This document shows, in pieces, positions 22,901-37,600 of a stretch of 64,000 bases of DNA (its first letter is position 1; each line of letters starts with the position of its first letter). The DNA comes from Taenia hydatigena (lineage: Eukaryota; Platyhelminthes; Cestoda; Cyclophyllidea; Taeniidae): NCBI GenBank assembly GCA_036345935.2, contig JADWOT020000007.1, positions 7,591,394 to 7,655,393 on the forward strand, given 5' to 3'. Under the pieces are notes generated by a model, which was not told the DNA's origin, did no database searches, and was given only the letters and a program-made list of their open reading frames with translations. The position numbers were made by a program, and so were the translations under genes.

Positions 22901-25900
22901 AATTTTGCATCATACAGTCAGCATTTGCCTATCGTCATTAATCTTTACTTTCAATCTCCTCGAACCCATCCTCATTCGTATGACAATGCCGTGATACGTA
23001 GTAACGATAAATGTATTCATTCTGCATTGCGTAGAGCTTAATTTTTTCTGGAATGTGGCGTTTGAAGCAGCTGACCTCCAGCCGTGCCTTATGGTCGCAT
23101 TATTGGCTGTATCATAGGATGGATCATTGACGACTAATGACACTACAGGGACCTTTTTCTTCTCAAGCCGCTTCCACACATCCACGCATATAAAGCCAGG
23201 GCAGTCCATTCCTGCCATCGTTCGTGCACAGAGCCAACCAAGTGCTCCGATGCCATTTAAGTACATCGGCTTGCATAGCATAAATTCAATAGCAAATGAA
23301 CCAGCCTATCAAAAAATTGTCCCCTTATAATTATGCCATCAGTGAATATTCTATGATTTAATATTGACATGCTAAATTTGAAACAACTCTAAAACGAATC
23401 CCTTTAAGCATTGGCATTGGGGTTCCATACATTCTTCTCCAATACCAACTGGCATGAATTCGGTGTGAGGGTGTTATAGGATGCTATGGGTGAAATGCCT
23501 TGCATTGAATCGAAAAGAAAGGTCTATTTGTTTCAACTATAGGATGTGGATTGATTCCATAGGCATTATTATCAGACTAGGCGAGTGTTGTGCCTCAACT
23601 GTGCCTTCAGAGGGGCATCCGCCTAATTTTATATGCTCGCCTCATTTTTGTGTTATGACTTTCGGTACGACTGCAGCATATAGGATGTAGCAGAACTCTC
23701 TAATGCCCAATTTACCATATAAGACAGCAAGCCGGATGGCTGCGCATCACTATCCCTTCACGGCTATCTAAGCCGAGCTCGTTTGCATCATCTGTTCTTT
23801 GCAAACTAGTCGCCGCAAGAGTCTCAAATATTACGGGCTCTGTAGAGCTGCGGCCGCACTCCAAAGCTTCATGCGTATAGCATTGAATGGCTTATTATCA
23901 ATTTTTCTATGTAATCTGCTCTAGTGCTATTCGCTTTTTTGGCAGACATTCAAAGGATTATTTCAACCTAAAACTATTTCCGGAACGCCTGCGTGTCGCA
24001 GAATTGACCCAAAGGTTACCCAAAACCGCTCAAAATAAGTAAGATCCTGGCCATCACCATCCAATCAGACAAGGCCTACAGCTTTATTAGCTTGATATTT
24101 TACGATGGACGTTTCGCCAGGGGCTTTGCTGATATCATCAGCCCGCTGCATAGACTAACCAGCAAACAGACGCAAAGAAAATTAAGAGGTTAGACATATC
24201 TACTTTAAGGCATAGCTAAACATGTATCCATCGAAAGAAAGTCAAGGCAGCCTATTCGGAAGCTCTAAATTGCATACACATACAGGTTTAATAACCGTTT
24301 GCGGATGCAAGTACATAAGTCCTTAAAAAACTGATGTTCTATGTTACTACGCTCCAATATCGGTAATGCAATATTACTGTGCCGCTATGAGTAAACATCC
24401 AAACCAACGAAGTGATCTGATGCGAATTAAAATTACTACGATACCTGCCCGATCATATCAATAAAGCAACAATTAATTGCTTGTAATCGAATTAATCCCA
24501 TATTAGGGTGCACAAGGGGCTCTGAATGCCTTGAATGCTCTACCTTACTTGAACATCGGTTTTAGTTGAAACAACTCGCAGATCACCCGCACCTTTTGAT
24601 GTTGTAATGGCGCCGTCGTATTCTGATCAATGGCAACTCGATGTCTACAAAATCGATAAAGCAGAGGTCAAACCATATGCAGCAGCTGTAACAGATGCCT
24701 GATATTCTCAAACTACCCACAGAGGTGGTTCGGACGTATGTGTCCTAGCGATGCCTCCAATGTCGGATAATCCAAGTAGCATTCCGTGCACTCTCCGGAA
24801 TGCAGTGTATCACAATGAGGCCCAAATGTAGGAGACGTTCGTTTGGAACATAAAGTTGTAGCCGATGATCAAAGCACATATGATTAAATGGGAATTAAAT
24901 GGATGCAAACTCATGAATGCGCCATTCATCTAGGTGAGTAAGGAGAATGCTGAAGTATTCAAATGTCGTAAAACGGAGGCAGCGCACACTGTAATTTAAA
25001 GTACCTACACTGCTTTCATAATGCATGAGGGCGTGAGGAGGGAATGTTGAATTGACGTCTAAAATTTTTTCTCGATACTTGATGCGCTCTAATCATCCTA
25101 GTTGTTTTGCAAAGCTATGAACAAATCGGACATCGCACACACGAACTTACTGTAATGCCTAAGATAGTTAAAATGGGCTTGTAAATCGCATCAGTTGCTA
25201 CAAACGTTGTGTCACAGAGGATGACAACATAACGTTTCGTCAAATTTGAGCAAAGCAACAGATAGTCGAATGGAAGTTACTATGGTATTCCAGAAATCAG
25301 TGTGCATGGTAAAGAGGTGATGATCCTGAGTAACACAGGACACTCTAAGCACCTGAAGGCATCCCATTCACTGAAATCAAAAGAAGTCAAACTAAATTTG
25401 GAAAAGTTCTCATGTATGGTGGGTCTTATCACTTGAATGAGACAATTAACGACCACACTAGAGGTGAATGGCGGCATGTGGCAAAAAGGAATAAGTATGA
25501 ACTTAGCCGTAGTGTGGAGGCTAAGGTTCTGTGAACTACAGTCAGTATCTAAACATGCTTAGACCTCTAATGAGTTACTTAAGTATCATGACTAATGAAG
25601 ATCCCATCGATTCAGGGCATGCACAGATTGCTCCAGTTCTAGCGAATCCTATGAAACCTGGTGCGAAGGAAACTAAAAGACGCCTTATACATTTTAAAAG
25701 GCAGTGCATTTAAAAGGTCAAAAGGCATGTCTTCGCGGAGGCAGATATGTCCTTCGGCCATTTACCATCCCCCTCCTTACCTCCGTACACAGTTACTCCC
25801 AAATTCAGGGTGAATTCTCCTGTGCAGCTTAAAGGATTCACTAATTTTAGCCAATCCAATTACGCTTAAACACTAAAGGGAAAATGAAAAGCTGGCAAAA

Positions 25901-26450
25901 TTGATATTACTTTAGCACCATAATTCGCGCTGTTCAATTATTTTTTAACAAGACGTTAGTGGTATTTTGGCTGCTATTAGGCTTGAGACTAATGGTGCGT
26001 TTGTACATATCTGCGGTGTTATAATGCTGATGTGCACGATCTGCCACCGTCCTCGCCTATTTATAGTGCATTCGAGGCCGCTCCTACAGAAGATATTGAC
26101 CATTCTGAGGAAGATTGAAGGAGGGCGCGAACTGTAAAGTGTTCGAGGAGGGCATGTCCACCTAACGCTAAAGTCTTCTCCCTATTCAGACATTGCTTTA
26201 GGATGTGTATCAAAAAATCATGCAGTAAGTTAATAGGGTGTTGGTCTAAGTGATTATAAAATTAATGTATCAAAAGGTATGTTTCATTTAAAGGTGTCCT
26301 TTAGCAAACTACCCTTAAATTTATGCAGAAGATCAAACTAAAAACATGACTCAGTAGTTAGAAAGCAAATTAAGTTCGTTAATAAAATTCTGCAAGCTTT
26401 ACTTACGCGCCTGTAATGCTCCAAGTTTTGAAAGAAATGTGCGACTGTTA
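18225..26450. other. 8.2 kb spacer between inverted repeat arms
   Basis: No gene established. Contents noted: a diverged inverted match at 18430-18510 to 6655-6740, a (TA)n microsatellite at 19872-19913, and a 53-codon Cys/Tyr-rich frame without ATG on the minus strand at 22938-23099 (see findings). The 123-codon frame overlapping the latter in another phase has no recognisable content. Confidence 0.5.
19872..19913. repeat. (TA)n microsatellite
   Basis: About 42 bp of uninterrupted TA dinucleotides, preceded by atatatg and followed by tatgtaatac. Likely polymorphic in length and difficult to assemble exactly. Confidence 0.95.
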
Positions 26451-28625
26451 CCTTCGGTGTTTAAATAAAGCACAAGACTGAGGGCAGATGTAGTCAGTGG
26501 CTTTGCTCTCGCTTTGAATGCACTGCGAGCTCTGGTACTGATACTCGAGCATCCAGCGTTCCTCTACGCCAAAATGGCTGCCCAGAACTGTCACCTTATC
26601 CCATGCTCACTTGTTTCGTGAGCACGAAAGTAATTTCCAATCTTATTAAAATGCGCCTTTCTATTCGCACACATCTCTGCCTACGAATTTACTTGTATGC
26701 AGGTGTGTACGATCATGCATGTTTATGCTTAGTAATTGTATCTTAAATTGCTAACAGCTGGGTCGCATTGAGTAGACTAGCTTTTGCTTTGATCCGAGTG
26801 CCCAGTTTTGCGCAATAAACTGTACAATGGACGGTGCCCTACTTTATCAGCTCCATTGTTATAGCATTTCTGCAACTATTAACAAGGCTTCACCAGATTC
26901 ATTTTTAATGTTTTGCATTTTAGTTGAAACGCTGGTGCCTTGTCCAGTTCGCTTGTCTTTTCGCGATACGATCGGGTTGGTTTTAATGCATCAAAAGGTG
27001 ACAGAATTTATAAAATCTTTCTGTCATTTTTGCCGCATGCCTTCATGTGCCAAATAGCTAACACTCGCATTGATTCCCTCCTTCCTCCTGCCCTCCTCCT
27101 TTTCACATATAACAAAACAGTTCTGGGACCCAAAGTAAAAGCCTACCCCGGCTAGTACCATTTCTAACAAATGTGCACAGAAGTGAAGTGGAACTAAGCC
27201 ACGTCTTCCAAACTGTAAGTTTTGATAATGAAAATCACAAGGAATAAGTTGAAACTTACAGTATAGAAATGGGCTTCGGCAACTCTGTCTAGGAAGAAGG
27301 ATTTGAATTTAAAATATCCTCCTGCATTATAGCCTTTTCATTGCATCAATAATATTTTAGTAAAGGAATGTAAAAAGCCATTTTTAAATTTGCAGGCTCT
27401 GCTCTTTAAATGTTTCCTAGACTGTAGGGAAACCTTCTCAGCATAACAACGCTGCTGTGATGATAAATGCAGAAGTAAATTGTAGCGTCCCGAGGCTCCC
27501 TCGAAGGCAAAAGATGGCAGAATGCTAGGGCAGTATGGCCACCTCTCTGACCTTGACCGGAACCAGTCGCTCCAACAAGCAAAGTACTGCATACATAGTT
27601 ATGAAGGGAAATCGGAGACAATTGTCAAAGCAAAAGGGTTGAGCTTTTCGGCCGATCGTTTAAGGAAAGTATAATGCTGGATAGTGCCCTGACTAACAAT
27701 AATGTGACCACTAGCTACGTTTGATTAAGCTGATCATCAACCGATGTCTGATCCCTCCTAGACTTCCTTGATTCGGAAATGAAGACGGATCTGCCCAAAA
27801 CCCTCCAACTTTCCCATAGGATAGGTAAAAATATCATCACAAACTCTAATGCCCTGTAACGCCATCAGGGCTAACTCGAGTACTACATTTGGGAAGGTGA
27901 GAAGGAGCACTTCTCCTAATGCGTGTAAAGATATTGAAACATTTTGTCTTAGCATGCCAACATGGGTATGTCAATGGGATTATGCAAATTTCTTCCACCG
28001 CATTCTCGTTGGCGCCTTCATTTCATGATTGCACAATTTAGGGCTTCGTTTCAAGTATATCTAAGCGAAACTTTGCGATCATCGACTGCAACGACATTGT
28101 TTGCGGACATGGGGGAGCACTTGACTCGTTGTTCGGTTACAACTCATCTGCAAACTTGGCGAAAGACCCCACCCACTACCCAGTTGTTGATTCGGTAACT
28201 TGTCTTCATGTGAAATATTAAATGAAAGGTGTTAACTTTAGTCCAAACCGCAGACCATCGAGAACAACAATTGTCAATCGTGTCCTCCATCGATCGTCCT
28301 TTCGTTTTCTCGTTCTATTATTAACCACTCGAAAAAGTTAAGCAAAGCGGAGTGGGGTGAAGCTGAGGTGAGTAGAGTGCTTGATAGCGGCTCCGCGGAT
28401 ATGTCGATTGGAAGAGTGGACAAGCAATAATACCATGCCAGTGGTTGCCTTAAGCTGCGTCACTTTCATCACTTAACATTTTATTTGCCGTACGCATGTT
28501 ACTAGACGCTGCCTTTTACATCGGTCTGACTTTCCACATTCCGGTCGCAGAGCAGTTGCAATCATCGAAATGGTATTTAGCCTATGTTCGACAGATCTCG
28601 TATTGCCTTACTCCAAATTGCCTGC
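26451..28625 (-). repeat. Right arm (R) of the 2.2 kb inverted repeat
   Basis: Reverse complement of 16021-18224, 2175 bp, shorter by a 29-bp deletion located between cccagaactg and its neighbour (about 26582-26584). The oldest family copy (48.85 kb) still has the 29-bp segment, so the left arm is ancestral there. The deletion is flanked by a 2-bp TG microhomology in the left arm. Sequence beyond both ends does not match the left flanks. Confidence 0.95.
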
Positions 28626-31600
28626 TTGCCTCCAGCCATGCTATTTAAATTTAAAAAGGGTTTAAACGTTGGACAACAGTCGAATTCATTTAAAAGACTG
28701 TCTTTTATTCAAAGGAGGCAAAACTTAGCAAGTGGACAAAAACCCTAATTGCCTGTAGGTTAATCCCCATTTTTTCCTTACACATTGCTAATAGAAGTGG
28801 AGACCATATTTATTGCGATCAACAATTGTAAATTAGCTTTAGGACCGAAAGTTGAATCTACTTAACCTTGTCCACACTGCATTATTTTAGGCAACAAGGA
28901 GCCAGTGCACGTTTCATGCCCATGCCGTGATTTAAGTTTGTTTCGGCTTTCACCTTCTAAGTAAATGGGTCCAACCTCTTAAATGCTCTTCTTCGTCCAC
29001 CAAATGAGCATCCTTGCGTTTGCGCGGCATGACCATCTTTGCTACCATGTTTAACCGCATCTTAGCAGATGCATCCCAGTAGTCGCCTAAAGCTGAGAAA
29101 TGCAATTCGATTTAAGGATGGCAAGTAACCTGATTAAACATCTCGACTCAGCTAAACTATTCCTTTCTTGGCCTAATAACTGCCAAAATTATCGCTTAAC
29201 GCAGTAACGGAGTGCCAGTGGTGGTGGCCAGATAAATTAAGGAAGGCTAACAAATCTTATGGGTAAAATATGAACTTACTAAGAAGAATTAAGCCATAGA
29301 ACTCGCATTTAAGCTTTCCAAACAAAAGATGTCGTTATTTGCTATACCAATGCACAGAAAGGACAATGCAGTGAAATGCGGTCCACAAGAGTGGGTGCGT
29401 AAACATAAGAGAAGTATGTTATAAATTTATGCAAGAGACTAGGCCCTGCTAGGATTTGATATCATTTGCCTAATTGCATTCGCTGTGGACCATAAAGCTT
29501 GCAGAAGGGAAGGGAACCCATTTACTTCCCATTAGTCAAAATGTGCTATCACATGAGTGATATCACCTTATGCGAGACCGCGAAAGTCTTGGCTATGCAG
29601 AAGCACACTTCATCTAATGAGCGTCTAATTCATTGCAATTTTAACGTATTGATCCGCGAAAAGCATGGCAAAGACACATCCCTTTCGTTTCTATCTATCC
29701 AAGTTTGCGCAATATGGACGATTTCCATTAGAAGACTTTGATTAGGCTAGAGGAGATGTGGAATGAGAATATGCCAATTCAATTGCAAATAGCAGCGAGG
29801 AGACCGCTGCTGAAGTTAATCCATCAGTCGGATCTGTCAGTATTGGGTCCGATGAGTGCTGCAGATTCATTTTAATACCGTAGACGAGGTACAGTAGACC
29901 GTTCGACATTGACAGTGACGCACACACATCTTGGTGTGGTGACCTTGTCCAGCCCTCCGGGGCAAGATGTCGCGACCTCACTCAATGCTCGCTGTGACGT
30001 GTCTACCACGAATTTGTTAACACTACCGGACTAGCCTCCCCGTATGGGTAAGGCAGACACTCTTGGACGTTTGGTTTTGACGCAACAACTAACTATTTAT
30101 TCCAATGCCGCGTCGACACAACTGCTTGCTGCTAAACGGTTAGCAGAGATTTGTTGCCTATTAGTTAAGCTGTGATCAATTATTTTTCGTTGACACTTAA
30201 CCTTGTCTAAAATGAAGACCGTCAAGCCACACTGCTTCATTCACTCACCTAAATTAACTTTAAGCGCATCCACGTTAGTGTCAACTTTGCATTTGAGGGG
30301 ATTCCATACCCTCCTTTTAAATCCGTGAAAGACTAGGTGTATACTGGACATTCCGAGTTCACTGTCGATTGGCATGACAACGCATTGTCATCTGCACGAA
30401 ATAACAAACAGCAAGGAGGCAAGTTTTGAGGTCCATAGCCTCTTTCGCTTGGATGCAAAGGTCGTCGTCGTTGGCTGCTGTGACCCTGTAAATCCGCACA
30501 TTTTTGCCATCTACTAAGACTCTACCACAAGTTGGTCAAGATCAATTTAGGGAGTACGTAGGTAAAACTTCAGACGATAACTGCTTAAAATAACCACCGA
30601 TCATAACTTTACTTTCAGCTCTTTCCTTACGCAATCCTCTCATTCGCTGCCCTATTTTACGTCACACGAAATTCACTAGGTGTGCAATTTTAGTTTCGAT
30701 TTGCTAGACCAAGCGTGTTGGAATGACCAACCCAACAGCCGCGTGGCTGCGAAAATCTCACAACTTGTACTTGCCCTCATTCTTAAGAACTAACATTGCA
30801 GAAATTCGGGAATCAAATGCGATTAACCACCCCCTCTACACTTTATCATGTCGGAGTTTAAGGAAATTCGCTGATCAAAAGATAAAGTAAGTTTGATCCG
30901 CTAGATTCTTTCACACTTAGCCAACTTGTATTTATCAACTATAGGCTGAAAACTAGGACTCATACTGACTAGCGGCTTGTCTTCATAGCACTTATTTATG
31001 TTGCATTATCGAGTTTAGCAGCCGATTTAAGCAACTGAAATATCTTCAACCATCAATCGGTAAAACTTTATTTTCCTCCTTTAACAAATGTGCTGCTCTA
31101 CGTCTTTAGAACAATGGCCGCGGATTTCTACTGTGGTCCTACTTAATTAAAGCGTGGACTGGTCGAAATGTCACACGTGCAGTCTTTATCAAAGGCGTGA
31201 TAGATTTAAAACAGTACAAATACCATTGCACACTGGAATCAGTACAGCATCAACTTGCTCAGATCTATAAGTGAAAACACCTTCAACAAAAAAGAACGTT
31301 CGCGTCCTTCTATTAATTATTTGGCTCCATTGACGGCGCAATCTGTTTTATTGCCTACTATGTTGGTTCGTATTAATATCATAACTCAAGGTTCTTGATT
31401 TCTCCCTAGTCGCTGAATACTAGTGGATCAGAAGAATGCAAAAAGACCCATTGCATTAATGCGCGTCGTCTCCATAACATTTACTGTCAAAGTAGACACA
31501 AGGGCTATTTAACTCAGCTAGATTTCGTATCACTTTACCTGAGAAACGCACCAAAAGGTAACGGGTTGAACATATTCTATTCTGGTCAATAATGACCTTT

Positions 31601-34600
31601 CAAGCACAGATAGAAACAAAATCGCCTTTGCCTATCAAAAGTAACCTTGCGCTTCGATGTGACCTTGCCAAACATGGATCGTAACTAATTCTATCGCATG
31701 TGCATTTGTTAATGAAACACTTTTATCTGTTCTGCTTAGCATCTTAACGCGTCCCTCGGCGTGCTTGAGACTACTTTTCCGTTATGTTTAAGATTGAGCA
31801 AGTAGCTAGTAAAAGCACTGCGCATTTAATTGACAAAACACAATTTCTAACCTTTTTATAAGAATATGGCTAACACACTAAAATATGTTCCATTAAAGCC
31901 ATATCCAGAGTAGCCACTCCGTGTCGGTTCGCAACTTGCACAAGCGATTCCCATTTATTAACGACTATTGGCAATAAAATTATCAGATAGGTTTAAGGGA
32001 CAAAGTGCGCAGATGGTGACATGATGCAATTGACTGACTCCACCCTGTAAGGGACCCGCAGTTTAACAATGGCTCACTTAGCTATGTCCCCTACCATGCA
32101 AACATTTGCAAGGATAAAGGGTTTATCACGCCCTAGCCTTTCGATGAACAGAATGCAACATCCTCTGACACCCTAACTCCCTCTGTTTCTGAATAGTCTC
32201 ATCAGAGCGGCAACAGACGATTTCATGCACCAAGCTTATGCAGCAAATCAAATGCTTCACAAGGAGGACATCATTTTTCAGCACTGTCCAATGCATGATT
32301 TGAACGCGCATGATACGCCTCTCTGTAAGTTTGCTAAAGGCAGCAATCCCATTAAAGGACGAATAACGCAAAAATTAATGCCTTTAGGGTGTTAGTAAAT
32401 ATTGAAAAAGGGAGGAGACAGAAGGGTAGTTGAGCTTCCTTCAGCACTTCAAAGGATCTGAGACCCGCATATGGCACTTAGAGGGCCCAATATTAAGATT
32501 TTAGCTCACGTTTGTTAAGAATTCTTACGCCCTGCCCTAAAAGTTGCTACCCTAAACGTCCTACAGACAAGTTGTGCTAATGTGATTGCATAAACCCGAC
32601 ATTATTACAATTTATAAGACCAGGAGACTGTAGTGTGCAGCATTTAACTGTTTGTTTGAGTGTTTAACAAAACCTGCGGTAAATTAACTAATAACATTAA
32701 ACGTAGTAACTCAAGTCCTCATCTTCAAAGAGATGATGCGAGTCTTGTACAAATATTTTGCTACATAATAAGTAAGCTATCACCTCTAAAGCCCTCTCGG
32801 TATTTACAAAGGCATATAATGCAATTATCAAATGAAATCAAGGAAAAATTATTAGGAATACAATATTATGGCTTAAGAGTTTGACCAATAAGTAGTAAAA
32901 CCATTCGTTTCGTGCCCAAATGGCTTGATAATGCCCATGATAGAGCGCCAGTTTACCGAAGTGGATACAATGGAGTATGCGTAATCACTATTCTTCAATT
33001 GTCAAAGTGAAATAGTTGTGGCTTTCTTCGATGCTAATAGTCTAATGTCATCTCCCGACTGAGTAAAATGCTAATGATTGGGTCAAACAAGCCGCTAACT
33101 TTAAATTCGGCCACCATCTTCAAATTTCCCCAATTTTCCTCTAGTAAATTTAACCAACCTGCATTCGTTCATGTAGATTTTATCATAACGCATTTCTAAG
33201 GCATTTTTGCTTTTTGCCTCCTTTAGACTGCAAATCACAGACCATTAGCCCTAGCCCCTATTGAAATTCGTTATTTACACGACCTTTCGGATACACTGCA
33301 CCTTGGTACAGTTCTCGCTATTGACCCAACCCGATCGCCAAGTAATCGCTGCACTTGATGAGCGCCATTCACTAGTTTATTATCGGAGTAGTGCTCTAGC
33401 CAGTTGACGTCGAAAAGGATCTGAATGACAAGTACGCAATTCTACTATTTACTGTCAGGCTTACTGCGATAGATGTTCGCTGCCGTAGCCAAGACTAACG
33501 AAAATTCATCGACAAATTAAGTAAGAGGTTAAACGCTTATCGAATCTGATACAAATGATGACCTCTACTCATGTCGTCAAATTAGTGTCAACATGACGCT
33601 TTTAAGGCGACGGTGAATTTTAAGCCATCTGTTACAGTAAATCACGCTGCGCACCTCAAATCGTTCTTTTCTGCTTAAAAAGTTATAAAAGGAATGCAGC
33701 ATTTCGGCCACTCCGAATAAGAGAACCTTTGATGTGGGAAATTTGATGGTACATTCCATTGCAGAAAATAAGGATGCAATTAGCGGCTCGTCGACAAAAT
33801 AGGCGAGTTTGTTTAATTACCTTAACAATCATTACTGTTCCCATGACGCTTTCTTTTCAATGTATGTAATGATTACTTCTGCCACCCTAAAATGCATGTA
33901 AAGCGCACTTTAACAGCTCATTTACAAAGTATGTTGATTCTCTCAAATTGTGGGTGCACTTGCAGCGCTGTTTCAGTGTTAATAGAAGGATATCTCCTTT
34001 CTTCTAGAGCTCTTGAAAATTGATGTCTGGCTCGGCCTAACAAGGAGTGAAAGTGGTCAAAGGAATTTGAAAAGGCATAGTTGACCTTCCACTTCTTCGC
34101 TTAACCAACAGCGAGCAAGTACATCTTCGCATTAGGAAGGTGTAGCAATGGTGTGTAGCTAACAACTTTCATTCAGCTTTTATTGAAGACGATCGATTGT
34201 CAAAAAGTTGCAAATAATCGATGGAAATAGTAGTTATTCCATCCACTCGTCAGTCAAATTACATCTAATAAATAGCCATCACTCGTTGTCATCTATCGTG
34301 GCATAGGACATCCTGTATGCCCAATTGCCACTCTCTGGTAAACCACGAAATTTCACTTTACAAAATCAGCTCCTCTTCAATTTTCTATAACTTCTCGCCA
34401 AATTCCACAACATTTTAGCATTCTAACTAGAATGTTAGAATTCCAGCCACAAAGAATTTGTGTGCTAGAAATTTCAATTTTTGCAGCCCAGATTGAATGC
34501 AACTTTTCCTTAAGTCCTTCAGAGCAACCTCTGCTATGAATAATCCAAATTCGAGAGAGTTATAGGCCAGGTCTATTTCCATGGCTTGGCATTACGTAAT

Positions 34601-37600
34601 TTAATCGGAAGACTACGCTATTTGGCAAAGGCGCGGTCTCCAGAAGGTAATCTTAGTGAAAATAGCTAGTCATATATGTAACGCAAAAGAATAAAGCAAA
34701 TATGCTTCGCCACTGTTGGCCACAAAATAAAGACTATATCAAATGTTTCGCCTCCGTTCCTTTGGAGGCCGCATCATATCAGCCCCGCGGTAATAAGCTA
34801 GACCAATTTATTGTTATGTTTACGTCGGTGGTGTTCGATTCACTACGTCTGCAGTGGAGAGTTGCTAAGGCTGTCAAGGCTCCGTGTAAACTACACGAGC
34901 TACCCCGTTGCACTTAATTTAGCCGCCCTCAAATCCATAACAAATGTAACAATCAGAAGCTAGTGGAATGCAAACGGTTCCGTTGTGGCTGCTATATCAC
35001 TTTCGAGGAACCAAGAGAGCTTGCAAAATAGATTTTGCGGTCGTGAGAGTTGGGCAATCAAGTGAGCTTTCCCAATGACGCAGCACAATTTTACTGGCAA
35101 AAGCATAGGCAGAGACACATCCATTGGCAGTAGCGCTGAGTATACTAAATGATAACCTGTTGACAAAACTATTATTAATAAGGCGATGTTGCAATGCTGT
35201 CTTGCGCGCTGGTGACACCACGAAAGATGTCACGGTCCAGTTATAGTCTGGCTCACTGCGGAAGTGCGCAGTTCTGTGAGCATGAGTTTGTGCAAAGCTG
35301 GATTCGAGGCGTTAGTTGCAGTCAGCTGAAACTTCATGATGCAGACTAGCTTTAGGAGTACATTAAAAAGCGTTCGTTAAGTGGTGTGAAAACAATATGT
35401 TGGAAAGCTGTCTGTCCAGCCGGGTCTACTGGTCAATGACCTTATGAAGGAGAGCGGGAATGCATCGTGTTAGGACAATCCACCTCCAACCTAAATTACT
35501 CGTGCTAAAATTTACCAAACCTCGTGCATTGAGATATTTACCTATTTTGAATCCCAATTTGGATGGCAGATCGGTGTTTTGGGATGTGAGACATTCTGTG
35601 GCTAAATTGTCAAGAAAGTTTGCACATAAAAATGCAAAAGATGATAGAGTAGAAAGAAATAAAGGAAAGCAAATTAATAGAAAGAAGGGGGTAGAGGCTG
35701 CCATAACCCGTCATTATCAAGAGATACTAACATGGATAAATTATGTGGTAGTGAGAATGAGGTTCGAATAAGTCGAACATCTAGGTGGATGAAAGGTGAC
35801 CTCGCTTTGATGCTGGCACACTAATTCCTTTAGTACGGCCTAGTTGCAAAGTCACGCAATCATGATGCATGTATAACTTGCCATTGTTTAGAACTGGCAA
35901 ACGCAATATGCGGTCAGAAGTCACGATTTTTCCACCTCATTAAGTATGGTAGCAGCGCCAATGGCAGAACCGACAATAGATACATATTTGATTAGACAGG
36001 AATTATTTCCTTAGATAGACATAAGTGCCAAGTACTTTATTATCCTTTGATGAACTAGTGATCTAATTGACTAAGTTTGTGACCTTCAGAGAAGTAGACA
36101 AATTAATACGCGCTTAAAAATGCACCTTTATTCCGATGAAAGCAAGAAGTAGATTTTACACGTTGCAGCATTGCTCGACCACTTCGAAACGTGCTTTCCT
36201 CTAAATAGTATGAGTCGTTTTTCTGCTTCTTGAATTGGCACGTGCATTTCAAAAAGCAAACCATGCGTTTGTCACACGTTGACAACTACGCAAGTGAATC
36301 CCGCGAGCGTATTTATGCAAGGCGTAGTGAAAAATTACATTTGGATCAGACTCGAATGTTCTTCAAAATGGCGTACAGACAGCCGAACACCATTAACGTT
36401 TGAGCAGTATGTACGGCAGAAGAAATTGAACAAAACGTACATTTCTGCATATATTCAGTCTGCAATTTTTCAGTTTTATGTCCCGTTTGACATGCTGGAT
36501 TCATAAAATGAATAACGTGATAGCAATTCTTCAGCTTCGGTTTCTTCGTCGTTTTGGTTCTGCAACACGATTGTAAGTTTGGTCAATGTCAGGACGTTGA
36601 TAAATGGTAAGCATACATTAGGAATCACTCGACTAACATTGAAGAGATACCATACGTAGTCATGTAGGACAAGTTAAGTGCGACACCGATGAGGCGACTT
36701 GCGCGGCCAGTTCGGCGGTAGGAAAAGTAGCATAAAGCCTCTTCCTTTGCACTTTTGAGGACAATCAATGATATGAACTCATTTTTATACCATCAATGGG
36801 ACAGCACACATACGCACGTCTCGGCTGCGAGCGCTCGGGTCGCCTTGTAGGGGAGGGTTTGATAGCCTCCACACAATCTTAGTCATGCCGTGTCATTGAC
36901 GTCATCGCCTACGCCAGCATCAAGGTCAACTAAGAAATGAGTCCACTATCCACACAATAATCAGTCAATTTGTGCACTACCTGATTGTGAGGAAGCATTC
37001 CCTGAAGTAAAATTAAAGTGACTCACTAATGAACACGGGATAAAGGACAGTGGCAGCGAATCCGCAAAAATCATCCGGCACCTGCAACTATGCTCAACTG
37101 CACATCATGAAATGAAAAATACCTCCCTGATGTCGAACTGGACGAATATAGCGACATCCTGTAAAGCAATTTAAGGAAGTGAGTAGTACCTCCTACTGTC
37201 AAGCAGCTGTCACGATGCAAACTTATCTTACCTGGCAAATTAAAATTAGCTTTTGGCAGTGGATAACAACATCTAAGTGCCTGATTGCATTTTGCAGAGT
37301 ATTAATCAGAAAATCTTGATTAATGCCAGCCAGTCATGGCTTGGTAGCAAACCCCTTATTTTAAATTATTTGTCAGCTGCGATAGTCGAGTGGATTCCTA
37401 TTACTAGCAATGAAATGCACACTTCTCAGTAAGTATGCCTGTTTTTGAATCATATGTGCTTATGCGATCCTCTATAACACTACCCAAATAACACCATTGT
37501 TATTTTCCTCCATTTGGGGCCTAAAGCCTATCCAAAGTTGCTACTTTGTGGCTACCTCCAGGAATGCTATTAGTGTACTATCACAACAGACATTTCCAGG

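Noticed and set aside
22910..23281. 123-codon minus-strand frame as a gene
   Set aside because: No domain, no splice or promoter support, and it overlaps a more protein-like short frame in another phase.
16021..28625. L and R arms as long terminal inverted repeats of one 12.6 kb mobile element
   Set aside because: The family exists elsewhere as single copies in one orientation (15.05 kb; 43.2-49.0 kb), similarity to one of these continues past the arm boundary, and no transposase was seen in the spacer.
35426..35771. Overlapping open frames of about 100 codons on both strands
   Set aside because: Both strands are open over the same AT-rich DNA, with no recognisable motif or flanking signals, so chance is the better explanation.
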